Shown here one piece after another: positions 8,899-18,318 of a DNA stretch of 64,000 nucleotides. How positions within the stretch are numbered: the stretch's first letter is position 1; each line of letters begins with the position of its first letter. The stretch spans positions 434,001-498,000 of the forward strand of contig CAVTSL010000011.1 of assembly GCA_963737405.1 (NCBI GenBank), given 5' to 3'. Source of the DNA: JACCTU01 sp963737405 (GTDB taxonomy: Bacteria; Actinomycetota; Thermoleophilia; Gaiellales; Gaiellaceae). The notes under the pieces were generated by a model, which saw only the letters and a list, made by a program, of their open reading frames with translations, was not told the origin of the DNA and did no database searches. Position numbers and translations under genes: made by a program.

Positions 8899-9930
8899 TA
8901 CTTGAGCCGCGCGCGGCGCGCATGCCGCTCGAGGGCGAGCTCGATCAGGCGGTCGAGCAGCTCGCCGTACGGAACACCTGACGCCTCGAAGAGCTTCGCG
9001 TACACCGACGTCGGTGTGAAGCCCGGGATCGTGTTCAGCTCGTTCACGAGCACCTCGCCGCCGGACGTCACGAAGCAGTCGACGCGCGCCATGCCCTCGC
9101 ACTCCGTCGCGATGAACGCGTCGACCGAGATCTCCTGGACGCGCGCGACCGTCTCTGCCGGGATGCGCGGCGGCACGACGAGGTCCATCCCGCCTTCGTC
9201 GTACTTCGCCGAGAAGTCGTACCAGTCGGCGCCGTCGAACCCGTGCGCGACGATCTCGCCCGGCAGCGACGCGGTCGGACTGCGGTTGCCGAGCACGCCG
9301 CACTCGACCTCGATCCCGTCGCAGAACTCCTCGACGAGCACCTTCTCGTCGTGCTGCCGCGCGAGCGCGACCGCCGGCTCGAGCTCCTCCGGCTCTCGCA
9401 CCTTCGAGATGCCGACCGACGAGCCGAGCCGCGCCGGCTTCACGAAGACGGGGTAGTCGAACGGGTGGTCGATCGGATCGCCCTCGCGGATCGTCACGCT
9501 CCGCGTCGTCGGGATCCCGCGCGCGCGGAGCACCGCCTTCGCGAGGTCCTTGTCCATGTTCACCGCGCTCGCGGCGACGCCGGCGCCGACGTAGGGGACG
9601 TCGGCGAGCTCGAGCAGCCCCTGCACCGTGCCGTCCTCGCCGAACGGCCCGTGCAGGATCGGCAGCACGACGTCGACGTCGGCGAGCGTCGCGGGAACGC
9701 CGGGCTTCGCCGGCACCGGGAGCGTCTCGCCGGGTTTGTGGCTCCGAGCCGCCAACTCCGGCCCACCGGGCGCGATGGCCCAGCGTGCCGTCGCGCCCGA
9801 TCTCGACCGTCACGGCCTCGTAGCGCTCCGGGTCGAGCGCGGCGAGGACGGAGCGGCCGGAGGTGACCGAGATGTCGTGCTCGCTCGACCGCCCGCCGAG
9901 GACGACCGCCACGCGGATTCGTCCGCTCAC
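8895..9930 (-). CDS. ddl: D-alanine--D-alanine ligase (one frameshift)
   Basis: An ATP-grasp enzyme that joins two D-alanines for the peptidoglycan precursor. The start reads VAVVLGGRSSEHDIS, the canonical N-terminus; about 50 residues later (near 9775-9790) the frame slips and the rest continues to the stop at 8895 with LPILHGPFGEDGTVQG, the ATP-grasp segment VFVKPARLGSSVGISK and the NELNTIPGFTPTSVY metal-binding end. A single indel repairs it; since ddl is normally essential, sequence error is likelier than loss. The GTG start overlaps the pknB stop (GTGA), making ddl the last gene of the cell-wall/kinase operon, an informative association with peptidoglycan-sensing kinase control. Confidence 0.88.
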
Positions 9931-11805
9931 GGGGTGAACTGGCCGACGACGATCGTGACGGTCGAGCCCTTCGGCGCGCGCGATCCGCCCGTCGGGTCCT
10001 GCCGGAGCACGAAGCCGTCGAGCGCGGGATCGTCGGTGCCCTCACGCTGGACGTCGACCTGGAAGCCGGCGGCCTCGAGCGTCGTGATCGCATCGTCCTC
10101 GGCCTGGCTCGACACGTCGGGCACCTGCGACTCCACCGGCCCCTTCGAGACGCTGAGCGTCACCGTCGTCCCCGCGGGTGCGCTCTGGCCGGACGCCGGG
10201 TTCTGGTCGACGACGGTGCCCTCCGGCTGGTCGGACTCGACGTTCGTGCGGACGACCTTGAAGCCCGCGCCCTCGAGCGCGGACGCTGCCGACTCGTAGG
10301 GCTGCCCCACGACGGACGGGATCGTCAGCGGCTTCACGCCGCGCGAGACGTTGATCTGCACGCGCGTTCCGACCTTGACCTTCTCGCCGCCCTTCGGGTT
10401 CTGGGCGGTCACCGTGCCGGTGTCCTTCTCGGAGTAGACCTCGACGATCTTCGGCTCCAGGTCCGCGCGCGCGAGCGCCGCGACCGCCTCGTCGCGCGAC
10501 TGGCCGACGACGTCGGGCACCTCGGTCTGCGGCGGGCCGGTCGACACGTGGATGTCGACCGTCGATCCCGGGTCGACCTTCTCGCCGAACTTCGGCTCCT
10601 GCTCGAAGACGAAGCCCGCCTCGACGTCGGCGTTCGCCTCTCGGATCACGTTCGGCTCGAGCCCGGCGTCGAGCACCTGTCCGACGGCCTGGGTCTCGCG
10701 CAGGTCGATCAGGTACGGGACGCCGACCGTGCCGGCGTCGGCGAGCTCGTCCTTCACCTGCTGGTAGACGAACCAGCCGGTCAGGCCCGCGGCGAGCAGG
10801 AGCAGCAGCACGAGGAGCCAGGGCCAGACCGGGCGGCCGCGGCGCGGCTGGTCGTACTCGTAGAGCACGTCGGCGGGCGGTCGCGGCGGCGCGCGCGACC
10901 ATCGTCGCGGGCGTGAGCTGCGAGCGGGAGAGGATCTGCGTCGCCGCCTCCTCGGTCTCGCGGCTGACCGAGAGGCCCTGCGCGACGCGCGCGAGGTCCT
11001 TGTCCATCTCCTCGGCGCTCGGATAGCGCTCCTCGGGCGTCTTCCCGAGCGCGCGGAGGACGATCAGGTCGAGGTCCTCGGGAATGTCCGGCCGGATCGA
11101 CGACGGCGGCTCGGGGATCGCCGAGATGTGCTTCATCGCGATCTCGACCGGCGAGTCGCCGGTGAACGGCACCTTCCCGGTCAGGAGCTCGTAGAGCACG
11201 ATGCCGACCGAGTAGAGATCCGACGTCTGGTCGACCGGCGCGCCCTTCGCCTGCTCCGGCGAGAGGTACTGCGCGGTGCCGATGATCGAGCCGACCTCGG
11301 TCATCTGCGACGTGCCCGCGCGCGCGATCCCGAAGTCGGTCACCTTCACGCGGCCCTCGGCGTCGACGATCACGTTGTGCGGCTTGATGTCGCGGTGGAC
11401 GATCCCGTTGCGGTGCGCGAAGCGGAGCGCGTCGAGGATCTTGCGCGTGTAGTCGATCGCGACGTGCACGGGCGCCGGCCCGCGCCCGACGATCAGCTCC
11501 TTCAGCGAGCGGCCGTCGAGGTACTCCATCGCGATGTAGTAGGTGCCCTCGGCCTCGCCGCGGTCGTAGATCGAGACGATGTTCGGGTGCGAGAGGCCGG
11601 CGGCGTTCTTCGCCTCGCGGCGGAAGCGCTCGACGAACTGGTCGTCGTTCGCGTGGCGGTCGTTCAGGATCTTGATCGCGACCCGACGTCCGAGCTCCTG
11701 GTCCTCGGCGAGGTAGACGTTGGCCATCCCTCCGGCGCCGAGCTTCCGGATGATGCGGTAGCGCCCGTCGAAGAGCGTGTTGATCAGCGTGTCCGAGACG
11801 GCCAC
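9927..11805 (-). CDS. pknB: Ser/Thr kinase PknB with four PASTA domains (one frameshift)
   Basis: Membrane kinase sensing peptidoglycan or lipid II outside the cell and phosphorylating growth and division proteins inside. The cytoplasmic kinase domain has GAGGMANVYLAED, VAIKIL, HRDIKPHN, DFGIA and SPEQ; it is followed by a linker with TPATM (a likely autophosphorylation region), one transmembrane helix (WPWLLVLLLLLAAGL) and about four extracellular PASTA repeats, each with a VPDVVGQ-like strand and QNPxxGxxVxxGT ending. The frame slips once near 10890 in a GC-rich run of the linker; one inserted base restores a proline-rich join to the membrane helix. GTG start 16 nt after the pbpA stop. Confidence 0.92.
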
Positions 11806-11821
11806 GGGGTCTCCAGAGAGC

Positions 11822-13291
11822 CTACGGACCCTGCAGGAGGGCCTGCATGACCTGTTTTGCGATCGGCGCGGCGGTCGTCCCGCCGACGCCGGTCTGGTTC
11901 TCGAGCATCACGGCGATCGCGACCTTCGGCGCTCCGACCGGGGCGAACGCGATGAACGCGGTCTGGTTGCGTCCCTGAAGACCGGTCTCCGCGGTTCCGG
12001 TCTTGCCGGCCACGCGGACGCCCGGGATCTGCGCGGCGGTGCCGGTGCCGCCGCGGACGACCGCCTCCATCGCGAGCCCGAGCACCTGCGCGTTGTGCGG
12101 GCTCAGCGTCCGCCCGAGCACGTGGCGCTTCGTGCTGGTGACCACCTTGCCCTTCGGCGAGAGGATCCGGTCGACGACGTAGGGCTGCATGAGCACGCCG
12201 CGGTTCGCGACGGCGGCCGCGACCATCGCCATCTGCTGCGGCGTCACCTGCAGCTCGGTCTGCCCGAAGGCGAGCCGGCCGGGGTCGACGTCGGCTGCGC
12301 TCTTCGGCTCGTAGAGCCTCCCGTTGTGGTACAGCCCGCTGATCCGCCGCTCGTCCGCCGGCGTCTCGAGCGGCGGCAGCGAGTAGAAGCCGTAGTCCTT
12401 CATCTCGTCGACGATCGGACCGGGGCCGAGCTCCTTGCCGATCTCGCAGAAGAACGAGTTGACCGAGTACTGGATCGCCTGGAAGAGCGTGATCGAGCCG
12501 AACGGGCGCGTCGTGTCGTAGTTGTTCACGCGCTTGCCGTACTCGATGCAGTAGCCGGGGTCGGTCTTTCGCGACTCCATCGTGTACTTCCCGCTCTCGA
12601 GCGCGGCGGACGCGGTCACGACCTTGAACGTCGAGCCCGGAACGAAGCTCCCGGCCGTCGCGCGGTTGAGCAGCGGTGCGGGCACGGGGCAACCCGCGCG
12701 GATCCGGCCGATCCGGTTGAAGTGCCGCTCGACGAGGTTCGGGTCGTACGTCGGATGGTTCGCCATCACGAGCACGCGTCCGGTCGCCGGCTCGATCGCG
12801 ACGACCGAGCCGCAGTTGGCGCCGAGCGCGCGGAGCGCGACCTGCTGCGCGCGGACGTCCAGTGTCGTGACGACGTCGTTGCCGACGACGTGCCGGCCGA
12901 GCAGCTTGTCGACCCGCGTGTCGAGGACGGTCGTCAGGTTCGCGTTCGAGCCCGTCAGGAAGTCGTTCATCGACTGCTCCAGCCCCGCCCGCGAGCGGAC
13001 CTGCGTCGAGTAGCCGACGACGTGCGCGGCGAGGCCGCCGGTCGGATAGCGGCGGAAGTAGAGCGTCTGCCCGTTCACCTTCCGCGCCTTGTTCGTCGCG
13101 AACAGGGTCTTTCCGTCGCCGCCGTAGATCTTCCCGCGCTCGATCGTGAACTGCGCGACGCGCTCGATCGCGTTCTCGCGCCGGTTGGCGAGACCCGGCG
13201 CGGCCCACGCCTGCCAGTACGTCGTCGCGAGGATGAGCGCGCCGAGGAGCGCGAGCGCGAACACTGCGAGCCGGGAGATCGGGCCGTTCAC
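11822..13291 (-). CDS. pbpA: class B penicillin-binding protein (PbpA/PBP2 type)
   Basis: A 489-residue D,D-transpeptidase with an N-terminal membrane anchor (about residues 8-28), a dimerisation domain and a C-terminal transpeptidase domain bearing the three active-site motifs: SxxK in PGSTFKVVT, SxN in SVNSF and KTG in KTGTAE. It crosslinks peptidoglycan together with the SEDS glycosyltransferase encoded just upstream, whose stop codon overlaps this start. Length and operon position match actinobacterial PbpA rather than FtsI. Confidence 0.93.
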   Translation of the reverse strand: MNGPISRLAVFALALLGALILATTYWQAWAAPGLANRRENAIERVAQFTIERGKIYGGDGKTLFATNKARKVNGQTLYFRRYPTGGLAAHVVGYSTQVRSRAGLEQSMNDFLTGSNANLTTVLDTRVDKLLGRHVVGNDVVTTLDVRAQQVALRALGANCGSVVAIEPATGRVLVMANHPTYDPNLVERHFNRIGRIRAGCPVPAPLLNRATAGSFVPGSTFKVVTASAALESGKYTMESRKTDPGYCIEYGKRVNNYDTTRPFGSITLFQAIQYSVNSFFCEIGKELGPGPIVDEMKDYGFYSLPPLETPADERRISGLYHNGRLYEPKSAADVDPGRLAFGQTELQVTPQQMAMVAAAVANRGVLMQPYVVDRILSPKGKVVTSTKRHVLGRTLSPHNAQVLGLAMEAVVRGGTGTAAQIPGVRVAGKTGTAETGLQGRNQTAFIAFAPVGAPKVAIAVMLENQTGVGGTTAAPIAKQVMQALLQGP

Positions 13292-14559
13292 CGTCGCGGC
13301 TCCAGCGCGCGGTTGGAGACGAGGAGCAGGAGCGCGAGCAGGACGAAGTTCGCGAGCAGGCTCGACCCGCCGTAGCTCACGAACGGCAGCGTGATCCCGG
13401 TGAGCGGGATCAGCCGCAGCACGCCGCCGACGATGATGAACGTCTGCAGCGCGAAGGCGAAGGTCAGGCCCGTCCCGAGCAGCTTCGAGAAGCCGTCCTG
13501 CGCGAGCATCGCGGCGCGGAACCCGCGGGCGACGAAGAGCATGTACACGAGCACGACCGCGGCGATCCCGACGAGTCCGAGCTCCTGCGCGAGCGCGGCG
13601 TAGATGAAGTCAGTGTTGAGGTACGGGATGATCGGGTCGGTCCCGTTCGCGAACGTGAACGTGCCCTTGCCGAGGCCCGTGCCGCCGAACCCGCCGAACG
13701 CGATCGCGAAGAGCGACTGCACGAGCTGGTAGCCCTCGTCCTGCGCGTGCGGCCACGGGTCGAGCCAGATCGTGACGCGGTCCTGCACGCGCGGGATGAC
13801 CTGGTAGACGAACGCCGCGCCGGCGAGGAAGAGCGCCATGCCGCCGGCGACGAACACGAGCCGCGCGGTCGCGACGTAGAGCATCGCGAGGAAGATCCCG
13901 AAGTAGAGGAGCCCCGAGCCGAGGTCGTTCGTCTGCACGAGCACGGCCATCGCGCCGCCCCAGATCAGGAGCAGCGGCCCGAAGTCCTTCAGCCGGCCTT
14001 GCGCGAGCACCTCACGCTTCTCGCGCAGGTAGCCCGCGAGGAACAGGATCAGCAGGATCTTCGCGAACTCGCCGGGCTGGAACTGGAACGGGCCGACGCC
14101 GACCCACAGGCGCGCGCCGTTGATCGTCCGGCCGATCCCCGGCAGCGCAGGCAGGACGAGCAGCGCGATCGCGCCGAGCCCGATCACGTACTTGTACGAC
14201 TCGAGCCGCCGGTAGTCGTGGCGGAGGACGATCAGCGTGACGGAGAAGAGCGCGACGCCGATCACGAGCCAGAGCCCCTGCCGGAACGCGTCGTCGGGGT
14301 TGAGGCGGTAGATCTCCGTCAGCCCGATCGCCGTCAGCAGTCCGGCCATCGGGAGCAGGTACGGGTCGGCGTACGGAACCGTCAGCCGCGTGACGACGTG
14401 CGCGACGAGGTACAGGAGCAGGAAGAACGCCGCGTACGTGAGCGACTGCGGCGACACGACCTCCGAGCGCGCGATGTAGACGCTCGCGAAGCCGAGCCCC
14501 GTGATCATGCCGACGACGATCAGGTTCGCCAGCTCTCGGTTGCGCGCGCTCAGTCTCAC
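13288..14559 (-). CDS. rodA: SEDS-family peptidoglycan glycosyltransferase RodA/FtsW
   Basis: A 423-residue polytopic membrane protein with 10-12 hydrophobic helices typical of SEDS proteins, which polymerise lipid II at the membrane. Family signatures include the conserved region around NGARLWVGVGPFQFQPGEFAKI (shown in two parts: NGARLWVGVG and QPGEFAKI), the Asp/Glu-containing periplasmic loop PYLNTDFIYAALAQELG and the ending LPFVSYGGSSLLANF. The partner PBP follows immediately with a 4-nt overlap. In this operon arrangement the protein is called RodA in mycobacteria and streptomycetes. Confidence 0.93.
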   Translation of the reverse strand: MRLSARNRELANLIVVGMITGLGFASVYIARSEVVSPQSLTYAAFFLLLYLVAHVVTRLTVPYADPYLLPMAGLLTAIGLTEIYRLNPDDAFRQGLWLVIGVALFSVTLIVLRHDYRRLESYKYVIGLGAIALLVLPALPGIGRTINGARLWVGVGPFQFQPGEFAKILLILFLAGYLREKREVLAQGRLKDFGPLLLIWGGAMAVLVQTNDLGSGLLYFGIFLAMLYVATARLVFVAGGMALFLAGAAFVYQVIPRVQDRVTIWLDPWPHAQDEGYQLVQSLFAIAFGGFGGTGLGKGTFTFANGTDPIIPYLNTDFIYAALAQELGLVGIAAVVLVYMLFVARGFRAAMLAQDGFSKLLGTGLTFAFALQTFIIVGGVLRLIPLTGITLPFVSYGGSSLLANFVLLALLLLVSNRALEPRR

Positions 14560-15524
14560 CGGGTGAGGCCCCAGAGGATCAGGAAGGCAACGCCGACGAG
14601 AAGCGCGATCACGAGCAGGAACGAGAAGGTGCGGGTGAGCAGGCGGCGGCGCTTCGTCGGCTTCGCCTGCGCGCTCTCCTCCTGCTCGTACGCGGCGGCG
14701 ATCTCGTCCGCGCTCACGACCATCGTGTCGACGACCGGGATCTCGTCCGCCTCGGTCAGCGTGTCCTCCTCGTCCGGCTCGACGTGGTCGTCGCTCGGCG
14801 CCGGAACGACCGCCGTCTGCTCGACCGCGTCGTCGTCGGCGATGTCGAACGCGACGACCGTGATGTTGTCCTCGCCGCCGCCCCGGTTCGCAGCCTTGAT
14901 CAGCGCCTTCACGAGCGACTGCAGGTCGCCGCGGTGCTCCTCGACGAGCTGGAGGATCTTGCGGTCGTCGACCATCGTCGTCAGCCCGTCCGAGCAGATC
15001 AGGAAGAGGTCGCCCGGATGGGTCTCGATCGGGAACATGTCGACGTCGACGTCGGGGTCCGTGCCGAGCGCACGCGTGATCACCGAGCGCTGCGGGTGCG
15101 TCTCGGCCTCCTCCGCCGAGAGCTTCCCGCTCCGCACCAGCTCGCCGACGAGCGAGTGGTCCTCCGTCACCTGCTCGAGGCGGCCGTCGCGCACGAGGTA
15201 GGCGCGGGAGTCGCCGACGTGGCCGATCGAGACGATCCCGTTCTCGACCGAGGCGACCGTCAGCGTCGTGCCCATGCCGGAGGCGTTCGGGTCCTCGATC
15301 GAGCGCTGGTGGACCCGGCGGTTCGCCTCCTGGATCAGCTCCTCGACGTCCGCGCCGCGCGCCTCGACGGCGCCGGCCGCGAGCTTCGACGCGACCTCGC
15401 CGGCCTGCGCGCCGCCCATCCCGTCGGCGACCGCGAAGAGCGGCGGGTCGATCACGTACGAGTCCTCGTTCCGCCGGCGCCGGCGTCCCGGGTCGCTCGC
15501 TCCCGCGAACTGGCCGAGCCTCAT
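14556..15524 (-). CDS. pstP: PP2C-type Ser/Thr phosphatase PstP
   Basis: A 322-residue protein: residues 1-240 are a PPM/PP2C metal-dependent phosphatase with GASDPGRRRRRNEDSY, VADGMGGAQAGE, GHVGDSRAYL, SDGLTTMVD and GGEDNITVV, the motifs that hold the Mg/Mn ions. After an acidic linker there is one membrane helix at the C-terminus (about residues 298-318), though the extracellular tail seen in M. tuberculosis PstP is absent. It reverses phosphorylation by PknB-type kinases. Coupled by overlapping start/stop to rodA downstream and fhaB upstream. Confidence 0.93.
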   Translation of the reverse strand: MRLGQFAGASDPGRRRRRNEDSYVIDPPLFAVADGMGGAQAGEVASKLAAGAVEARGADVEELIQEANRRVHQRSIEDPNASGMGTTLTVASVENGIVSIGHVGDSRAYLVRDGRLEQVTEDHSLVGELVRSGKLSAEEAETHPQRSVITRALGTDPDVDVDMFPIETHPGDLFLICSDGLTTMVDDRKILQLVEEHRGDLQSLVKALIKAANRGGGEDNITVVAFDIADDDAVEQTAVVPAPSDDHVEPDEEDTLTEADEIPVVDTMVVSADEIAAAYEQEESAQAKPTKRRRLLTRTFSFLLVIALLVGVAFLILWGLTR

Positions 15525-16015
15525 CGCTCGTACCTCAGGTCGGTCTCGCCGACGCGCACCACGTCGCCGGGCGCGAGCCGCCGCGGACGGTCGATCTGCG
15601 AGCCGTTGACGTACGTGCCGTTCGTCGAGCCGCGGTCCTGCACCCAGACGCCGTCGCGCCTCGGCTCGAAGCGTGCGTGGCGCGCCGACGTGAACTCGTC
15701 CTCCTCGAGCGGCACGTCGTTCTGCCCGCCGCGGCCGATCGTGAGCACGGCGGAGTCGAGGTCGAGCGTCGTGCCCTCCTCGAGCGCCGGGCTCTTCAGC
15801 ACGACGAGCCGACCGGTCTGGATCGGCGACGGCGCGGGCGCGAGCCCGGCGGCCTGCGCCTCGCCCGGGCGCATGATGAAGCTCTCCTGCGGCAGCCGGA
15901 CGTCCTTGCTCGCGCTCCGCACGATCCGCCAGATGAAGAGGTAGAGGAGGACGAGGAAGAGGACCTTGAGGATGAGGAGCGCCTCGTCGACGGCGATCGA
16001 GTCGCCTGGAGTCAC
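15521..16015 (-). CDS. fhaB: FHA-domain protein FhaB/FipA-like
   Basis: A 164-residue protein with an N-terminal hydrophobic helix (residues 12-32, LILKVLFLVLLYLFIW) and a C-terminal forkhead-associated domain (about 85-160) carrying the phosphothreonine-binding signature: IGRGGQNDV, SARHARF and the RGSTNGTYVNG turn. In mycobacteria FhaB/FipA is a PknA/PknB substrate linked to division. The GTG start overlaps the fhaA stop. The membrane anchor places the FHA domain on the inner face of the membrane. Confidence 0.9.
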   Translation of the reverse strand: MTPGDSIAVDEALLILKVLFLVLLYLFIWRIVRSASKDVRLPQESFIMRPGEAQAAGLAPAPSPIQTGRLVVLKSPALEEGTTLDLDSAVLTIGRGGQNDVPLEEDEFTSARHARFEPRRDGVWVQDRGSTNGTYVNGSQIDRPRRLAPGDVVRVGETDLRYER

Positions 16016-16788
16016 ATGGTCTCCCGGTCGAAGACGAGGTCGGTCGAGCCGAGTGTCACGGTGTCGCCGGGGTCGAGCTTCGCGCGCTTCGCGCGGCGGC
16101 CGTTGATCTCGACGCCGTTCGTCGAGTCGAGGTCGACGATCCAGTAGGCGGTCCCCTCCTGGCGCAGCTCGGCGTGCCGGCGCGAGACGTTCGTGTCCTC
16201 CAGCTGGATGTCGCAGTCCTTCGAGCGCCCGATCACCGTCCGGCGCTTGCGGATCTCGTGGCGCTCGCCGTTCAGGCTGAGGAAGGCGACCTCGCGCTCG
16301 AGCCCGAGCTCGACCGGCGACGCGGCCTGCGTCTCGGGCGGCGCGACCGGCTTGTAGATCATCGTCGCGCCCGACTCGACCTCCGGCGCCGGGGCCTCGG
16401 GCTCCGCCGCGCTCCCGCGCTCGGCCTGCACCATCCGCGTCGCGATGCCGAACTCGCCGATCTCGAGGTCCTCGTCGGTCTCGATCAGGACCTTCGGGCT
16501 CGACATGAGCGAGTACGACTCGCGGCGGGAGTGCTCTCCGAGGTACTCCTGCAGCTCGGCGACGAGCGAGTCCTCGTACCCCTCGAACTGACCGCGGTCG
16601 GCCGGCGAGAGGAAGACCGTGTACTCGTTCGGCACGTAGACGCGCGACACCGAGACCTGCTTGTGGTCGTCCATCTCCTTGCCGAGCTTCCGCGCGAGCT
16701 CCACGGGTTGGACGTTCGTGCGGAACGCACGTCCGAAGACGCCCTCGACGAGAGCTTCGATCTTCTGCTCGATAGCGCGGAGAACCAT
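16012..16788 (-). CDS. fhaA: FhaA: DUF3662 plus FHA domain, first gene of the kinase/cell-wall operon
   Basis: A 258-residue cytoplasmic adaptor. Residues 1-115 are the FhaA N-terminal (DUF3662) domain (VLRAIEQKIEALVEG, FRTNVQPVELARKL); a low-complexity linker follows; residues 175-255 are an FHA domain with VIGRSKDCDI, NVSRRHAEL and DLDSTNGVEING. In mycobacteria FhaA binds phosphorylated PknB and the pseudokinase MviN to gate lipid II export. The ATG at 16788 is chosen because longer frames upstream pass the -10 box TAGAAT (16825 to 16820) and lack the family N-terminus. The short leader contains no good Shine-Dalgarno sequence. Confidence 0.93.
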   Translation of the reverse strand: MVLRAIEQKIEALVEGVFGRAFRTNVQPVELARKLGKEMDDHKQVSVSRVYVPNEYTVFLSPADRGQFEGYEDSLVAELQEYLGEHSRRESYSLMSSPKVLIETDEDLEIGEFGIATRMVQAERGSAAEPEAPAPEVESGATMIYKPVAPPETQAASPVELGLEREVAFLSLNGERHEIRKRRTVIGRSKDCDIQLEDTNVSRRHAELRQEGTAYWIVDLDSTNGVEINGRRAKRAKLDPGDTVTLGSTDLVFDRETM

Positions 16789-16819
16789 GGCGGGCGGAGG
16801 AGAGTTTCCCCGCCCGACG

Positions 16820-16825
16820 ATTCTA
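16820..16825 (-). promoter_or_regulatory. -10 box of the fhaA operon
   Basis: TAGAAT on the minus strand, 31 nt before the fhaA ATG. It shares bases with the TAG stop of the upstream kinase gene (16823-16825). The leader can fold GGGCGG with CCGCCC. Confidence 0.45.
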
Positions 16826-18256
16826 AGTCGCGTTCCTGAGCGCCAGAGCGGTTGTCGCCGCCCAGACCGCCGCAACCACGGGCAATGCGGCGAGGTCCGG
16901 GTTCGGCAGGAGCAGCGCGGCCACGAGGCCCGCGCCCCAGAAGGCGGCCCGCCAGGGCGTGCGGACGAGCGCGAGGACGCCTGCTGCGACGGCGAGCGCG
17001 AGCGCCGCGTGCCAGGCCTCCGGCGGGATCGCGGCGGCGACGGCGCGCGCGGCCGCGACGGGGCTGTCCTCGCGCGCGACGTGGAGCGACTCGAGCCCGG
17101 CGAGGACGAGGACGGCGCTCCCGACGAGGGTGGCGCGGCGCGTCGCCGCCGGGCCCAGGGTCGAGAGCGCGAGCCAGGCGGGAGCGACCACGCCGAAGGC
17201 GACCGCGAGCCCGAGCGAGAGGTTCCCGAGCGGGAAGACCGCGGTCGCGAGCGCGAACGCGAGCCCGAGCCGGGGACGGAGAAACGCGATGACGACTGCG
17301 AGCGCGGCGAGGGCGGGGGCGAAGGCGGCGGGCCAGAAGGGCAGGAGCGAAGCGGCGCCGCCGGCGATCATCCCGGCCGCGCCCGCCCAGCCGAAGCGAG
17401 CAAGTAACACTGTGTTACTTGCCGGAGCGGCCCGGCGCTGCGGCCCGACGTGGCGCAGCTCGACCGCGAGCCGCTCGGCGGTCGGCCGCTTCCGCGGGTC
17501 GTGGGCGAGCATGCGGTCGACCGCGTCCAGCAGCGCGTTCGGGAGGTCAGGCCGCTTCGTGCGGAGCGACGGCGCCCCTTCCTCGATCGCGCGCCCGGTC
17601 TCCATCAGCGAGGGGCGCCAGAACGGGTGCTGGCCCGCGAGCGCCTCCCAGAGCATCACGCCGACCGCCCAGATGTCCCCGGCGGTCGTGCCCTGCTCGC
17701 CCGCGAGCCGCTCGGGCGAGATGTACGCGAGCGTCCCGGGCACGTCACCCACCGCCGTCAGCGTCTCCGCCTCCGCGAACGCCGCGAGCCCGAAGTCGAG
17801 GAGCTTCACCGAGCCGCCGGCGCCGACGAGCACGTTGGCGGGCTTCACGTCGCGATGGACGACGCCGCGGCCGTGCGCGTGCGCGAGGCCCTCGAGCAGC
17901 TGGGCGCAGGCCTCGACCGCGTCGGCGTCGGACAGCTCCTTCGAGCGCTGCGCCTCGCGGAACGTCCGTCCGGGCGCGTACTCGTAGGCGATGTAGACGT
18001 GGCCGCCCTCGCGCCCGTAGGCGTAGGCGCGGAGGCACGTCGGGTGGCGCAGGCGGGCGGCGGCCTCGGCCTCGCGCTCGGCGCGGGCGCCCGCCTTCCC
18101 CTCGCGGGGGACGATCTTGAGCGCGACGTCGAGCCCCGTCTTCTCGTCCCGGGCGAGCCAGACCGAGCCGGAACCGCCGCTCCCGAGCGGCCTCAGGGGC
18201 CGATAGCGCCCGAGCGCGAGGTCGGGCGCGGAGGCTCGCGCGAGGGCGTTCACCAT
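16823..18256 (-). CDS. Ser/Thr protein kinase with polytopic membrane C-terminus
   Basis: A 477-residue protein. The kinase domain occupies residues 17-265: GSGGSGSVWLARD glycine loop, VALKIV lysine, HRDVKPANV catalytic loop, DFGLA, and SPERL in place of the more usual APE. The last 190 residues form several hydrophobic helices rich in Ala/Leu with no extracellular sensor domain, unlike PknB. Such kinases occur in deep actinobacteria; their signal is unknown. It precedes fhaA on the same strand and may feed into it. An AT-rich perfect inverted repeat falls at codons 279-286, including the rare leucine codon TTA. Confidence 0.85.
   Translation of the reverse strand: MVNALARASAPDLALGRYRPLRPLGSGGSGSVWLARDEKTGLDVALKIVPREGKAGARAEREAEAAARLRHPTCLRAYAYGREGGHVYIAYEYAPGRTFREAQRSKELSDADAVEACAQLLEGLAHAHGRGVVHRDVKPANVLVGAGGSVKLLDFGLAAFAEAETLTAVGDVPGTLAYISPERLAGEQGTTAGDIWAVGVMLWEALAGQHPFWRPSLMETGRAIEEGAPSLRTKRPDLPNALLDAVDRMLAHDPRKRPTAERLAVELRHVGPQRRAAPASNTVLLARFGWAGAAGMIAGGAASLLPFWPAAFAPALAALAVVIAFLRPRLGLAFALATAVFPLGNLSLGLAVAFGVVAPAWLALSTLGPAATRRATLVGSAVLVLAGLESLHVAREDSPVAAARAVAAAIPPEAWHAALALAVAAGVLALVRTPWRAAFWGAGLVAALLLPNPDLAALPVVAAVWAATTALALRNAT
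17400..17422. repeat. 23-nt perfect inverted repeat inside the kinase gene
   Basis: Arms GCAAGTAACAC and GTGTTACTTGC flank one central T (11-bp arms). It is markedly AT-rich for a 70% G+C region and lies where the kinase domain ends and the membrane part begins, encoding A-S-N-T-V-L-L-A with a TTA codon. The symmetry resembles a dimeric repressor operator. Confidence 0.75.
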
Positions 18257-18318
18257 GGTTCACGAGGGGTTAAGCGCCCATGCTCGAAGTCCTTCGCGGG
18301 TTAGAGTCACCCACGCTC

